A stretch of 64,000 nucleotides of DNA from Streptomyces griseocarneus (lineage in GTDB: Bacteria; Actinomycetota; Actinomycetes; Streptomycetales; Streptomycetaceae). A program made the position numbers and the translations under genes. Below, piece after piece: positions 8,976 to 17,318 of the stretch. The notes under the pieces are model-generated. The model made no database searches. It saw only the letters and a program-made list of their open reading frames with translations, and was not told the origin of the DNA. Numbering within the stretch: the stretch's first letter is position 1; each line of letters begins with the position of its first letter. The DNA is taken from NCBI GenBank assembly GCA_003674045.1, contig PENC01000003.1:434001-498000 (forward strand). The letters run 5' to 3'.

Positions 8976-10931
8976 GTGGCCCCGGCATCCGGCACTCACC
9001 CGCTCGACCCGCTGTCCAAGGACGAGATCGGCGAGGCCGGCGCAATCCTGCGCGCCGGCGGGCGGATCAGCGACGCGGCACGCTTCGTCAGCATCGCCCT
9101 GAAGGAGCCGCCCAAGGCAGCCGTCCAGACATTCCCCGATGGTCCCGCGCCCGACCGGGAGGCGTTCGTGGTGCTGCGCGAGCCGCGGCAGCGGGCCACG
9201 TACGAAGCGGTCGTCTCGCTCACCCGTGGCACCGTGGCGGTGTGGCGGCACGTGCCCGATGCCCAACCGGCACTGACGGAAGCGGAGTTCCTCGCATGCG
9301 AAGAAGCAGTGCGCGCCGACCCTCGCTGGCAGGCGGCCCTGCGCCGCCGTGGCGTCGTCGATTTCTCCCTGACCGTCGTGGACTCCTGGACCGTCGGCTG
9401 CGAGGGCCCAGCGGACGAGCGGCGCGGCCGCCGCCTGGTGCACGCGCTCACCTTTGTCCGCACGGGTCCGCACGACAACCCCTACGCCCGCCCGGTGGAG
9501 GGGCTGCGCGCGCTGGTGGACCTCGACGGGATGGCGGTGCTCGACGTGACCGACGAGGGCGGGCCGCCGCTGCCCCCGTACGCCGGGAACTACGCGACCG
9601 GCCTCATTGCCCGCGACGACAACTGGACGGCCGTCACCGGCCCCGGGCCCGCGCTCCGGCCGATCGCCATCACCCAGCCCGAAGGCCCCTCCTTCACGGT
9701 CGACGGCCACGCGGTGTCCTGGTACAAGTGGCGCCTGCGGCTGGGCTTCACACCCCGCGAGGGCTTGGTGCTGCACCGTGTCGGCTTCGTGGACGCGGGA
9801 CGCGAACGGCCCGTCCTGTACCGCGCCTCACTGTCGGAGATCTTCACCCCGTACGCCGATCCGGGCCTCGTCCACCGGCACAAGGCCGCCTTCGACGAGG
9901 GCGAGTACGGGGCGGGGTTCGTGGTCAACTCGCTGGAGCCGGGCTGCGACTGCCTGGGCGAGATCCGCTACCTGGACGTCGACGTGCACGACGACCACGG
10001 CGCCCCCGTCACCCTGCCACGGGCGATCTGCCTGCACGAGGAGGACGTCGGCGTCGGCTGGAAGCACACCGACCTCCGCACCGGGGAAGTGGAGACCCGC
10101 AGGCAGCGCCGCCTGGTCGTCTCCAGCTTCGCGGTCCTCGGCAACTACCAGTACGGCTACTTCTGGCACTTCTACCTCGACGGCACGATCGAGTTCCAGG
10201 TCAAGCTCACCGGCATGGTCTCCACCGGCGCGGCAGGGCCGGACACCGCGCCGCGCTTCGGCACACTGCTCGCCCCCGGCCTCTACGCCCCCAACCACCA
10301 GCACTTCTTCAACGTCCGCCTGGACATGAGCGTGGACGGCGAGAAGAACGCGGTCCACGAGGTCGACGCGGAGCGCCTCCCGCCCGGCGAGGACAACCCC
10401 GAGGGCGGCGCGTGGATCGCGCGGCGCACCCTGCTCGCGAGCGAGACCGCGGCCCAGCGCCTGGCCTGCCCCGCGACGGGCCGCTTCTGGCTGATCACCA
10501 ATCCGACGGTGCGCAACAGGCTGGGCGAGCCCGTCGCGTACAAACTCGTGCCGGGCACGACCGCGCTGCCCCAGGTGCATCAGGGCTCGTCGGCGCACCG
10601 GCGCGCGGCCTTCGCGTTCAAACACCTGTGGGTGACGGCCTACGACCCCGGGCAGCTGTTCGCGGCGGGCGACTACCCCAACCAGCACCCGGGCGACGGC
10701 CTGCCCGTGTACGCGGCCGCCGACCGGCCCCTGGACGGGGCCGACCTGGTCGTCTGGTACACCTTCGGCGACCACCACGTCGTACGGCCCGAGGACTGGC
10801 CCGTCATGCCGGTGACCACCGTCGGATTCCAGCTGAAGCCCTTCGGCTTCTTCGACGGGAACCCCGCCCTCGACGTGCCGCCGCCACGAACGCACTGCTC
10901 CGAGGGGGAGCGGAGGGGGAGTACACAGTGA
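8976..10931 (+). CDS. copper-containing primary amine oxidase
   Basis: 651 residues, full length for the family. Copper ligands are visible as the NHQHF pair (His441, His443) and the third His at about 601 in HHVVRPEDWPVMP. The catalytic base lies in AFDEGEYGAG (Asp307). The topaquinone precursor Tyr391 sits in LGNYQYGYFW; the residue after it is Gln where the family usually has Asp or Glu (N-Y-[DE]-Y). These enzymes oxidise a primary amine to an aldehyde with release of ammonia and peroxide. The GTG at 8976 follows GGAGGAG at 6-base spacing. Its place between a thioesterase and a hydroxylase suggests it oxidises an amine made by this pathway; a catabolic role is the alternative. Confidence 0.93.
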   Translation: MAPASGTHPLDPLSKDEIGEAGAILRAGGRISDAARFVSIALKEPPKAAVQTFPDGPAPDREAFVVLREPRQRATYEAVVSLTRGTVAVWRHVPDAQPALTEAEFLACEEAVRADPRWQAALRRRGVVDFSLTVVDSWTVGCEGPADERRGRRLVHALTFVRTGPHDNPYARPVEGLRALVDLDGMAVLDVTDEGGPPLPPYAGNYATGLIARDDNWTAVTGPGPALRPIAITQPEGPSFTVDGHAVSWYKWRLRLGFTPREGLVLHRVGFVDAGRERPVLYRASLSEIFTPYADPGLVHRHKAAFDEGEYGAGFVVNSLEPGCDCLGEIRYLDVDVHDDHGAPVTLPRAICLHEEDVGVGWKHTDLRTGEVETRRQRRLVVSSFAVLGNYQYGYFWHFYLDGTIEFQVKLTGMVSTGAAGPDTAPRFGTLLAPGLYAPNHQHFFNVRLDMSVDGEKNAVHEVDAERLPPGEDNPEGGAWIARRTLLASETAAQRLACPATGRFWLITNPTVRNRLGEPVAYKLVPGTTALPQVHQGSSAHRRAAFAFKHLWVTAYDPGQLFAAGDYPNQHPGDGLPVYAAADRPLDGADLVVWYTFGDHHVVRPEDWPVMPVTTVGFQLKPFGFFDGNPALDVPPPRTHCSEGERRGSTQ

Positions 10932-11818
10932 CCGACCGCTACCCGACCCGTACCGCGCGGGCCTCCGAGCTGCTCCCGCGCGAGGACCCCGTGTACTGGG
11001 GCGCGCCACCGGGCACGGGACCGCTCGGGGAGAAGGACCTCGCCGCGTACGCCGCCGACGGATTCCACTGTGCCGAGCGGCTGCTGACCGACGACGAGGT
11101 GGCGCTGTGCACCGCCGAGCTGACGAGACTCGCCGCCGACCCGGGCCTGCTGCGCGACGACCGCCTCGTCCGCGAGGGCGGCACGGGCGAGGTCCGCTCG
11201 GTGTTCGAGGTGCACCGGCTCAGCGAACCGGTCGCGCGCGTCCTGGCCGCGCCCAAGGTGGTGGGCCTGGCACGCCAGATCCTCGGCTCGCGGGTGTACG
11301 TGCACCAGAGCCGCATCAACTGCAAGCCGGGGTTCGGCGGCGGACCGTTCCACTGGCACTCCGACTTCGAGACCTGGCACGCCGAGGACGGCCTTCCGGC
11401 CCCGCGGGCGCTGTCCGTCTCCATCGCGCTCGTGCCGAACCACGCCTGCAACGGCGCCCTGATGATCATGCCCGGCTCGCACCTGACGTTCGTGACCTGC
11501 CCCGGGCCGACCCCGTCCGACCACTTCCGGCGCTCACTGAGCAGCCACGACCCGGAGATCGGCACACCCGATCGGGCGAGCCTCACGGCGCTGGCGGACC
11601 GCCACGGCATCCGGCTGATGACAGGGCCGCCCGGATCGGCCACGGTCTTCGACTCCAACTGCATGCACGGCTCGAACGGCAACATCACGCCGTTCCCCCG
11701 GTCCAACCTCTTCGTCGTGTTCAACAGCGTCGACAACGCACCGGGGGAGCCCTTCGCCGCCCCGGGACGGCGTCCGGCTTTCCTCGCCGCTCGCGACGTC
11801 ACGCCGTTCGGGGAGTGA
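10928..11818 (+). CDS. ectoine-hydroxylase-like Fe(II)/2-oxoglutarate dioxygenase (PhyH superfamily)
   Basis: 296 residues, closely EctD-like in length and motifs. The iron triad is visible as HWHSDFETWH (His144, Asp146) and CMHGSNGNITPFPRSN (His247), at almost the same positions as in ectoine hydroxylase. SRINCKPGF and the closing stretch VFNSVDNAPGEPF are also EctD-like. EctD hydroxylates the cyclic amino acid ectoine at C5. No ectA, ectB or ectC gene is adjacent; the gene overlaps the amine-oxidase stop (GTGA) and ends the NRPS-like operon. I infer hydroxylation of a cyclic imine or amino acid made by this cluster, but a displaced true ectoine hydroxylase cannot be excluded. Confidence 0.88.
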   Translation: MTDRYPTRTARASELLPREDPVYWGAPPGTGPLGEKDLAAYAADGFHCAERLLTDDEVALCTAELTRLAADPGLLRDDRLVREGGTGEVRSVFEVHRLSEPVARVLAAPKVVGLARQILGSRVYVHQSRINCKPGFGGGPFHWHSDFETWHAEDGLPAPRALSVSIALVPNHACNGALMIMPGSHLTFVTCPGPTPSDHFRRSLSSHDPEIGTPDRASLTALADRHGIRLMTGPPGSATVFDSNCMHGSNGNITPFPRSNLFVVFNSVDNAPGEPFAAPGRRPAFLAARDVTPFGE

Positions 11819-12071
11819 ACCGCGGCCGTCGCAGGTAGCAGGCACTCCCTGCAGCTCCGCGTCCTCGTCGAAGGCCCGGCTCAGGCGGGCACGGCGCGTT
11901 CCTCACGATTGTCGTCGCGCATGGCAGCACACAGGAGCTGCCCAGGTCGTAGCTGCCCACCAGAGCAGGAGGATCCGGGTTCCGTTCCGGCGGATCAGGC
12001 CCGGGCAGGACCCGGCCATGGCGGGGACAGCGTCGAAGCGGCACGGCGATGGCTGTGGATTCCGCGTGCCG

Positions 12072-12419
12072 TCAGCGGTGGCCCAGCACGTTGACCACCC
12101 GGCCGTTGGGGTCGCGGACGAAGAACCGCCGTACTCCCCACTCCTCGTCCTGCAGGGGGTGGAGGATTTCCGCGCCGCTGTCCCGCATGACCGCATAGGC
12201 CGCGTCCACGTCGTCCACTTCGATGCTCATGTCGGGGGTGACGGGGGCGGTCTTGTCGTCGGCCATGAAGCTGATCTGGGCCGCCGGACCGGACGGGGAA
12301 GCCAGCGTCATGATCCACCCGTGGTTCATGACCTCCCGGAACCCCAGCAGGCCGTAGAACTCCCGGCTCTCCTGCACAGCATCCGACCGGATGTTGGGCA
12401 CGACACGGCGAACGGCCAT
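12072..12419 (-). CDS. VOC (glyoxalase) family protein
   Basis: 115-residue single-module VOC protein: VVPNIRSDAVQESREFYGLL at the start, SIEVDDVDAAYAVMRDSGAE in the middle and VRDPNGRVVNVLGH at the end. The function is unassigned; related proteins bind or modify small molecules with a divalent metal. The ATG at 12419 was preferred over upstream in-frame starts because a GGAG site lies 7 bases before it and the protein then starts at the first beta-strand. It appears monocistronic. Confidence 0.82.
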   Translation of the reverse strand: MAVRRVVPNIRSDAVQESREFYGLLGFREVMNHGWIMTLASPSGPAAQISFMADDKTAPVTPDMSIEVDDVDAAYAVMRDSGAEILHPLQDEEWGVRRFFVRDPNGRVVNVLGHR

Positions 12420-12564
12420 CGACGACTCCAGGTGAGAACAGACGGTTACCCAGGACTCCCTGGAATCACTATGACGCACCCGCGGTCAGGCCGACCCGGC
12501 AGGAGCAGGAACGACGGTCCGCTCGCCCCTGACCGGTGGGGGACGACCCGTGACCCTCGACGGG

Positions 12565-13791
12565 TCAGGCATCCCCGCCGAGGAAGGTCTCGGCCACCGC
12601 GCAGTGCACCGCGACCCCCGCGGCCATCGCCTCCTCGTCGTGGATCACGCGGTCGGAGTGGTTGTCGGGGACCGTGCCGGGCGTGCGGCCGGCCGGGCAC
12701 GCGCCCAGGGACGCGATCGCTCCGGGGACGCGTTGCAGGACGTACGCGAAGTCCTCGCCGCCCATGTTGGGGTCGGGCTGCTCGTGGACGGCGGACGGGT
12801 CGAGGACGCCGGAGACGGCGTGGCGCACGAGGGCGGTGAAGTCCGGGTCGTTGCGGGCCGGGGGATAGCCCTCCGGGAGTTCGACCTCCGCCGTCGCACC
12901 GTGGGCGGCGGCGACGCCGTGGGCCACGCGGGCGATGCCCTCGCGCACCGTGCGCCGGGTGGATTCGGAGAAGGTGCGGTACGTGCCGGTCAGTTCGGCG
13001 GTCTCCGGAATCACGTTGAACGCCTGCCCCGCCGTGAGCGTGGTGATCGTCAGGACGGCGGGATCGACGACATTGACGGTCCGGGTGATCATGCTCTGGA
13101 GGGCCTGCACGATCTCGCAGGCCACCGGGACGGGGTCGAGCAGCCGGTGCGGTGCGGCGGCGTGGCCGGTTCTGCCGCGTACGGTGATCCGCAGCATGTC
13201 GGCGGCGGCGTACTGCGTGCCCGCGCGCAGGTGGACGGTTCCCAGCTCGTGGCGTGTGTTGACGTGGAGGGCGAAGGCGCCCGCCACAGGTGGCGTTCCG
13301 TCCGGTCCCGACAGGACGCCCTCCTCGATCATCCGGGAGGCGCCGCCTCCGAGTTCCTCCCCGGGCTGGAACATGAACACCACACGTCCGGCCAGCCGCC
13401 GCCTGCGGGCCGCGAGCAGCCGGGCCGCGCCGACGAGCATGGCGGTGTGGGTGTCGTGGCCGCACGCGTGCATGACGCCGGGGGAGCCGGAAGCGAAGGG
13501 GAGCCCGTTGTTCTCCTGCTGAGGCAGCGCGTCCATGTCGGCGCGCAGCAGCAGTGTCCGCCCGGGGCGGGCCCCTTCCAGGACGGCCACGACGGAGCTC
13601 AGTGATCTGCCGACGGTCACCGTCAGGCCCAGGTCGCCGATCGCCTCGAGCACCGCGCGCTGGGTACGGGGAAGGTGGAGACCCACCTCCGGCTCGCGAT
13701 GGATTTGCCGCCGCAGGGACACGACGTCCGGCAGCAGCTTCCGGGCCTCTTGCAGCAGCCCGGGGTCCGGGGGCTCGATGATGGTGCGCAC
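12565..13791 (-). CDS. M20 family metallo-amidohydrolase (N-acyl amino acid or hippurate hydrolase type)
   Basis: 408 residues. The dinuclear metal site motifs are present: MHACGHDTHTAMLVGAA, FMFQPGEELGGGA, and a later NMGGEDFAYVLQ; RADMDALP precedes them. The family cleaves amide bonds of N-acylated amino acids or auxin-type conjugates in the cytosol. The GTG at 13791 follows a GGAAAGGGG stretch at 7-base spacing and gives the normal family N-terminus (LLQEARKLLPDVVSLRRQIH). It is divergent from the FAD monooxygenase gene, sharing a 217-bp promoter region that contains a tandem TATGACG repeat. Confidence 0.88.
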   Translation of the reverse strand: MRTIIEPPDPGLLQEARKLLPDVVSLRRQIHREPEVGLHLPRTQRAVLEAIGDLGLTVTVGRSLSSVVAVLEGARPGRTLLLRADMDALPQQENNGLPFASGSPGVMHACGHDTHTAMLVGAARLLAARRRRLAGRVVFMFQPGEELGGGASRMIEEGVLSGPDGTPPVAGAFALHVNTRHELGTVHLRAGTQYAAADMLRITVRGRTGHAAAPHRLLDPVPVACEIVQALQSMITRTVNVVDPAVLTITTLTAGQAFNVIPETAELTGTYRTFSESTRRTVREGIARVAHGVAAAHGATAEVELPEGYPPARNDPDFTALVRHAVSGVLDPSAVHEQPDPNMGGEDFAYVLQRVPGAIASLGACPAGRTPGTVPDNHSDRVIHDEEAMAAGVAVHCAVAETFLGGDA

Positions 13792-14008
13792 GGGACGACC
13801 CCTTTCCGTATGACGTATGACGCAATGGTCTCGTCCGTGAAGCGATGCCGGTGGTGGACAGCGTAAGTCGAGAGGCCGGTTCCGGCCGGGTGCCGGGTTC
13901 TCCTGCGAGGTGCCGTCGGCGTTCTGTTGGCACCTTGTCAGCGCTCTGTCGGTGTGGTCGGACAGTCTTGGACGTACGGAAGTCCTACAGACCGTTGAGG
14001 AGCCCGCA

Positions 14009-15223
14009 GTGGCCGCATTCACGCAAGAGAAGAGCCCGAAGGACATCAGCGTCCTGATCTCCGGTGCCAGCATCGGCGGTCCCACCCTCGCCTACTGGCT
14101 GCACCGGTACGGGTTCGAGGTCACGGTGGTGGAGCGGGCCGCCGGCCTGCGGCCGGGCGGGCAGGCGATCGACGTCCGGGGCCCGGCGCTGGAGGTGGCC
14201 GAGCGCATGGGCGTGCTGGACGCGATGCGCCGTCGGAGCACCGCCCTGCGCGGGATGTCGTTCGTCGACGATGACGGCAAGGAGCTGTACAGGACCACCG
14301 AACACACCGCCAGCGGAGGGGTGATCGACAGCCCCGACGTCGAAATTCTCCGTGACGACCTGGCCGGGATCCTGTTCGCTGCGGGCGGTGGCGGGATCGA
14401 GTATCTCTTCGACGACTCCATCACCGCACTCGAGCAGGACGACAACGAGGTGCGGGTCGTGTTCGACAGCGGCACGGAACGCGCCTTCGACCTGGTCATC
14501 GGCGCCGACGGCGTCCACTCCACCACACGGCGGCTGGTCTTCGGCCCCGAGGAGAACCACCTCCGCCACCTGGGCAGCTACCTGGGCGTCTGGTCGGTGC
14601 CCAACCACCTCGGCCTGGACCGCTGGGAAGTGATCTACCGTATGTCGGGCGGCGACGTCTGGGGCGCGATGCTGATGAGCGTCAGGGACAACACCGAGGC
14701 CCGTGTCTTCATCGGCATCGAGTCGGACCAGCCGCCCGCCCGGTTCCTGCCCCGCGACATCATGGAGCAGAAGCGCCTGGTGGCTCGCGCGTACCGGGAT
14801 GCCGGCTGGGAGCTGCCGCGGCTGCTCAACGAGATGTGGGACGCCCCCGACTTCCACCTCGACTCGGTGGCGCAGATCCACATGGACACCTGGTCCCACG
14901 GCCGGGTCGCGCTCCTCGGCGATGCCGGATACTGCGCTTCACCCTCCTCCGGCATGGGCACCACCATGGCCATGGCCGCCGCGTACACCCTGGCGGGCGA
15001 ACTCCGGGACGCGGCCGGCGACCACCGCACCGCGTTCGCCGCGTACGAAGCGCAGCTGCGCGATTTCGTCACCGCCTGCCAGGAAGTCGCCCTGGTCAGC
15101 CGGGCCCGCATGCAGGAACAGCGCGCCGCCGCGCCGGACTCGGGCGAGCCGCCCGCCAGGCACGAGGACAGCGCGTACGCGGAGTTCTTCCAGAAGCTCG
15201 GTGCCTTCCGGCTCAGGGACTGA
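14009..15223 (+). CDS. FAD-dependent monooxygenase, PHBH/tetracycline-hydroxylase-like
   Basis: 404 residues. The ADP-binding fold starts with ISGASIGGPTLAYWL, the DG motif reads GADGVHSTTRR and the GD motif GDAGYCASPSSGMG. These features place it in the group A flavin monooxygenases that hydroxylate aromatic or polyketide substrates, or inactivate tetracyclines and rifamycins. The GTG at 14009 has GAGGAG about 7 bases upstream. The substrate is unknown. It lies next to an amidohydrolase and an iron-box-preceded hydrolase, but no pathway can be inferred. Confidence 0.87.
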   Translation: MAAFTQEKSPKDISVLISGASIGGPTLAYWLHRYGFEVTVVERAAGLRPGGQAIDVRGPALEVAERMGVLDAMRRRSTALRGMSFVDDDGKELYRTTEHTASGGVIDSPDVEILRDDLAGILFAAGGGGIEYLFDDSITALEQDDNEVRVVFDSGTERAFDLVIGADGVHSTTRRLVFGPEENHLRHLGSYLGVWSVPNHLGLDRWEVIYRMSGGDVWGAMLMSVRDNTEARVFIGIESDQPPARFLPRDIMEQKRLVARAYRDAGWELPRLLNEMWDAPDFHLDSVAQIHMDTWSHGRVALLGDAGYCASPSSGMGTTMAMAAAYTLAGELRDAAGDHRTAFAAYEAQLRDFVTACQEVALVSRARMQEQRAAAPDSGEPPARHEDSAYAEFFQKLGAFRLRD

Positions 15224-15307
15224 GCTCGGGCCGTCCGCCTGCCCGGCGGGTCGAGGTGAAACGACAGGCTGAGGACCGGTCTCGCTCGGGCGCTTCCGGT
15301 CTTCGGC

Positions 15308-16219
15308 CTACTCGCCGTGATCGCCGTGACCCGCGATCCGCCGGATCTCCTCGGCAACGAGATCCGGGTCGGTGACGGGCACGTAATGGCCGGACCGGGT
15401 GGCGATCACGTGCCTGCCGTGCGCGGCCCCGGCCGCGGAGCGGGCGTGGGAGGCGTTGACGGTGCGGCGGGTGGTCTCGTTCATGCCGCCGCCCTTGAGG
15501 GCGCCGGAGATGATCGTGACGGGGACGTCGCCCAGCTCGGGCGGGGTGCTGCGGAATGCGGAGAGCTCGTCGAGGAAGGTGCGGGCCTGGGCGCGCTGGG
15601 TCTTGACCACGCCGACGGAGAGCCCGTCACGCATGACGTCGCGGCGTGCGTCCTCCGGCAGTGGTTCGGCCACGGACCTGTAGACGACGCCGAGCAGCCC
15701 CAGACGGGCGAGCAGGAGGTTGACCGCGATGACCGCGTGCTCCGCCCGGCGGAACAGGGGACTGAACAGCATGTCCGCGCCCTCGTCGGTCGGGTCCACC
15801 AGCACCAGGCCGCGGACCCGGTCCAGGCGTCCGGCCGCGGCGAGGCGTACCAGCGGGCCGCCCGCGCTGTGCCCGACGAGTACGTACGGCCCGGGCCCGA
15901 AGTGGTCGAGCAGATCCTGCAGGTCGTCCGCCATGCGGCGCATCGTGCGGGAGGCCGGGTCGGCGGGGCTGAGGCCGAGCCCGGCACGGTCGTAGACGAT
16001 GGCCCGCGTCCAGGTGCCCACGGTGGGCTGGACCAACGCCCAGGAGGAACGGGTGGCCGCGGCGCCCGCTTCGAAGACGACCGTCGGTATGCCCGATCCG
16101 GCGCGGGCATCGTCGCCCGGCCCCGGCAGCACCATGGCGTGCAGCCTGCGTCCGTCACGTGTGGGCACCCATTCCGTACGTCCCTGAATGTGCTGTTCGG
16201 GACTGCTGGTTGAGGACAT
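15308..16219 (-). CDS. alpha/beta hydrolase behind a putative iron box
   Basis: 303 residues with VFEAGAAATRSSWALV (oxyanion region), YDRAGLGLS, nucleophile elbow VLVGHSAGGPLVRLAA (Ser), and a C-terminal ATRSGHYVPVTDP bearing the catalytic His. It has no signal peptide, so it is probably cytosolic. A perfect GTTAGG/CCTAAC inverted repeat lies about 57 bp upstream of the ATG, suggesting DmdR/IdeR-type iron control. Hydrolases that release iron from siderophores belong to the same fold, so that role is possible but only inferred. Confidence 0.82.
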   Translation of the reverse strand: MSSTSSPEQHIQGRTEWVPTRDGRRLHAMVLPGPGDDARAGSGIPTVVFEAGAAATRSSWALVQPTVGTWTRAIVYDRAGLGLSPADPASRTMRRMADDLQDLLDHFGPGPYVLVGHSAGGPLVRLAAAGRLDRVRGLVLVDPTDEGADMLFSPLFRRAEHAVIAVNLLLARLGLLGVVYRSVAEPLPEDARRDVMRDGLSVGVVKTQRAQARTFLDELSAFRSTPPELGDVPVTIISGALKGGGMNETTRRTVNASHARSAAGAAHGRHVIATRSGHYVPVTDPDLVAEEIRRIAGHGDHGE

Positions 16220-16275
16220 GCGCTGCTCGCCTCTCCGTCGTGCGGCTGCCCGCTGATCATCCGATCCTCTCGAAA

Positions 16276-16291
16276 GTTAGGCTACCCTAAC
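16276..16291. promoter_or_regulatory. putative DmdR/IdeR iron box
   Basis: Perfect inverted repeat GTTAGG-CTAC-CCTAAC. It matches the core TTAGG...CCTAA of the actinobacterial iron box bound by DtxR-family repressors, although the full 19-bp consensus is not kept. It lies between the divergent hydrolase (start 16219) and the DUF2127 gene (start 16457) and is nearer to the hydrolase. Confidence 0.55.
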
Positions 16292-16456
16292 CTATCTGTC
16301 GGGTCCGGTGGCCTCGGATGCTTCGGAAAGATCAAGGGCAGATCAAAGGGAGTCCATGAGGGTTCCTGTTCTCCGCAGAGATGTCGTCAAGGGCGGCATG
16401 TCCCATGGCGTGGGTCGCCATAATCCAGCACGGACGGAACGAAGAAGGAGTATTCA

Positions 16457-17299
16457 GTGGCGGACACCCCGGGCCTGGTTCCTGCTCCGGGCGTACGGCC
16501 GCGGCGGCGCCGGATCGGTTACGAACTGCTGGAGTGCGCGCTGCACGGCCATCACCTCGTCGGCACCGACGCCGCGCGCGTCCGGCCGGACGACGCACTC
16601 GTGGTGCGCGAGACGCCCGACGGCCACCGCTGGCACCGCTGTCTGCGCTGCGACGCCTGGCTGCCACTGCCGCCGCCCGACCGGCCCGGGCGCGATGTCC
16701 CCGAGCACCGCGCGGAGATCGAACTCCCCTTGCGCGGCCGCCCCCTGCGGGACCGCTACGTGCTGCGGCTGATCGCCATCGACCGGCTGGTGCACTTCGT
16801 GGTGCTCGGTGTGCTGGCCGTCGCCGTCTTCCTCTTCGCCCACGAACGCGGGCGGCTGCGCGGCCCGTTCTACCGGATCGTGGACGACCTCCAGAACGGC
16901 GTCGGCGGCCCCAGCGGCCTCCGCGGCCACGGCCTGCTCGGCGATCTCCAGAAGGCGTTCGACGCCCACGACCGCACGCTGTGGGTGATCGGAGTGGTGA
17001 TCGCCGCGTACGCCGTGCTGGAGGGCGTGGAGGCGATCGGACTGTGGCGCGCGGCGCGCTGGGCCGAGTACCTCACCTTCGTCGCGACGAGCGTGCTGCT
17101 GATCCCCGAGATCTACGAGCTCACCGAGCGCATCAGCCCGTTGAAGGTGTGCACCCTGGTGATCAACCTCGCGGTGGTGGTCTACCTCCTGGTCGCCAAG
17201 CGGCTGTTCGGACTGCGCGGCGGCGGCCGGGCCGAAGCGGCCGAACGCGAGCGGGACGGCGGCTGGCAGGCCCTGGAGCGGGTCTACCCCGGCGCCTGA
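16457..17299 (+). CDS. DUF2127 family membrane protein
   Basis: 280 residues. A long cytosolic N-terminal part contains a CxxC pair (RCLRCDAW), which is more than the minimal family has. Four hydrophobic segments follow: FVVLGVLAVAVFLFAHE, WVIGVVIAAYAVLEGVEAIG, YLTFVATSVLLIPEIYEL and LVINLAVVVYLLVAKRLF. The YAVLEGVEAIGLW and RWAEYLTF segments are the DUF2127 signature. The function of the family is unknown. The GTG at 16457 has AAGGAG 8 bases upstream. Confidence 0.8.
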   Translation: MADTPGLVPAPGVRPRRRRIGYELLECALHGHHLVGTDAARVRPDDALVVRETPDGHRWHRCLRCDAWLPLPPPDRPGRDVPEHRAEIELPLRGRPLRDRYVLRLIAIDRLVHFVVLGVLAVAVFLFAHERGRLRGPFYRIVDDLQNGVGGPSGLRGHGLLGDLQKAFDAHDRTLWVIGVVIAAYAVLEGVEAIGLWRAARWAEYLTFVATSVLLIPEIYELTERISPLKVCTLVINLAVVVYLLVAKRLFGLRGGGRAEAAERERDGGWQALERVYPGA

Positions 17300-17318
17300 C
17301 GCGTGCGGCGGCGGGCGG

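Noticed and set aside
10928..11818. Ectoine biosynthesis locus
   Set aside because: Only an EctD-like gene is present. No acetyltransferase, aminotransferase or ectoine synthase is nearby, and the operon partners are unrelated to ectoine.
13800..13830. Tandem TATGACG repeat as a SARP binding site
   Set aside because: Only two adjacent copies with 8-bp periodicity. SARP sites are usually spaced about 11 or 22 bp relative to the -10 region.
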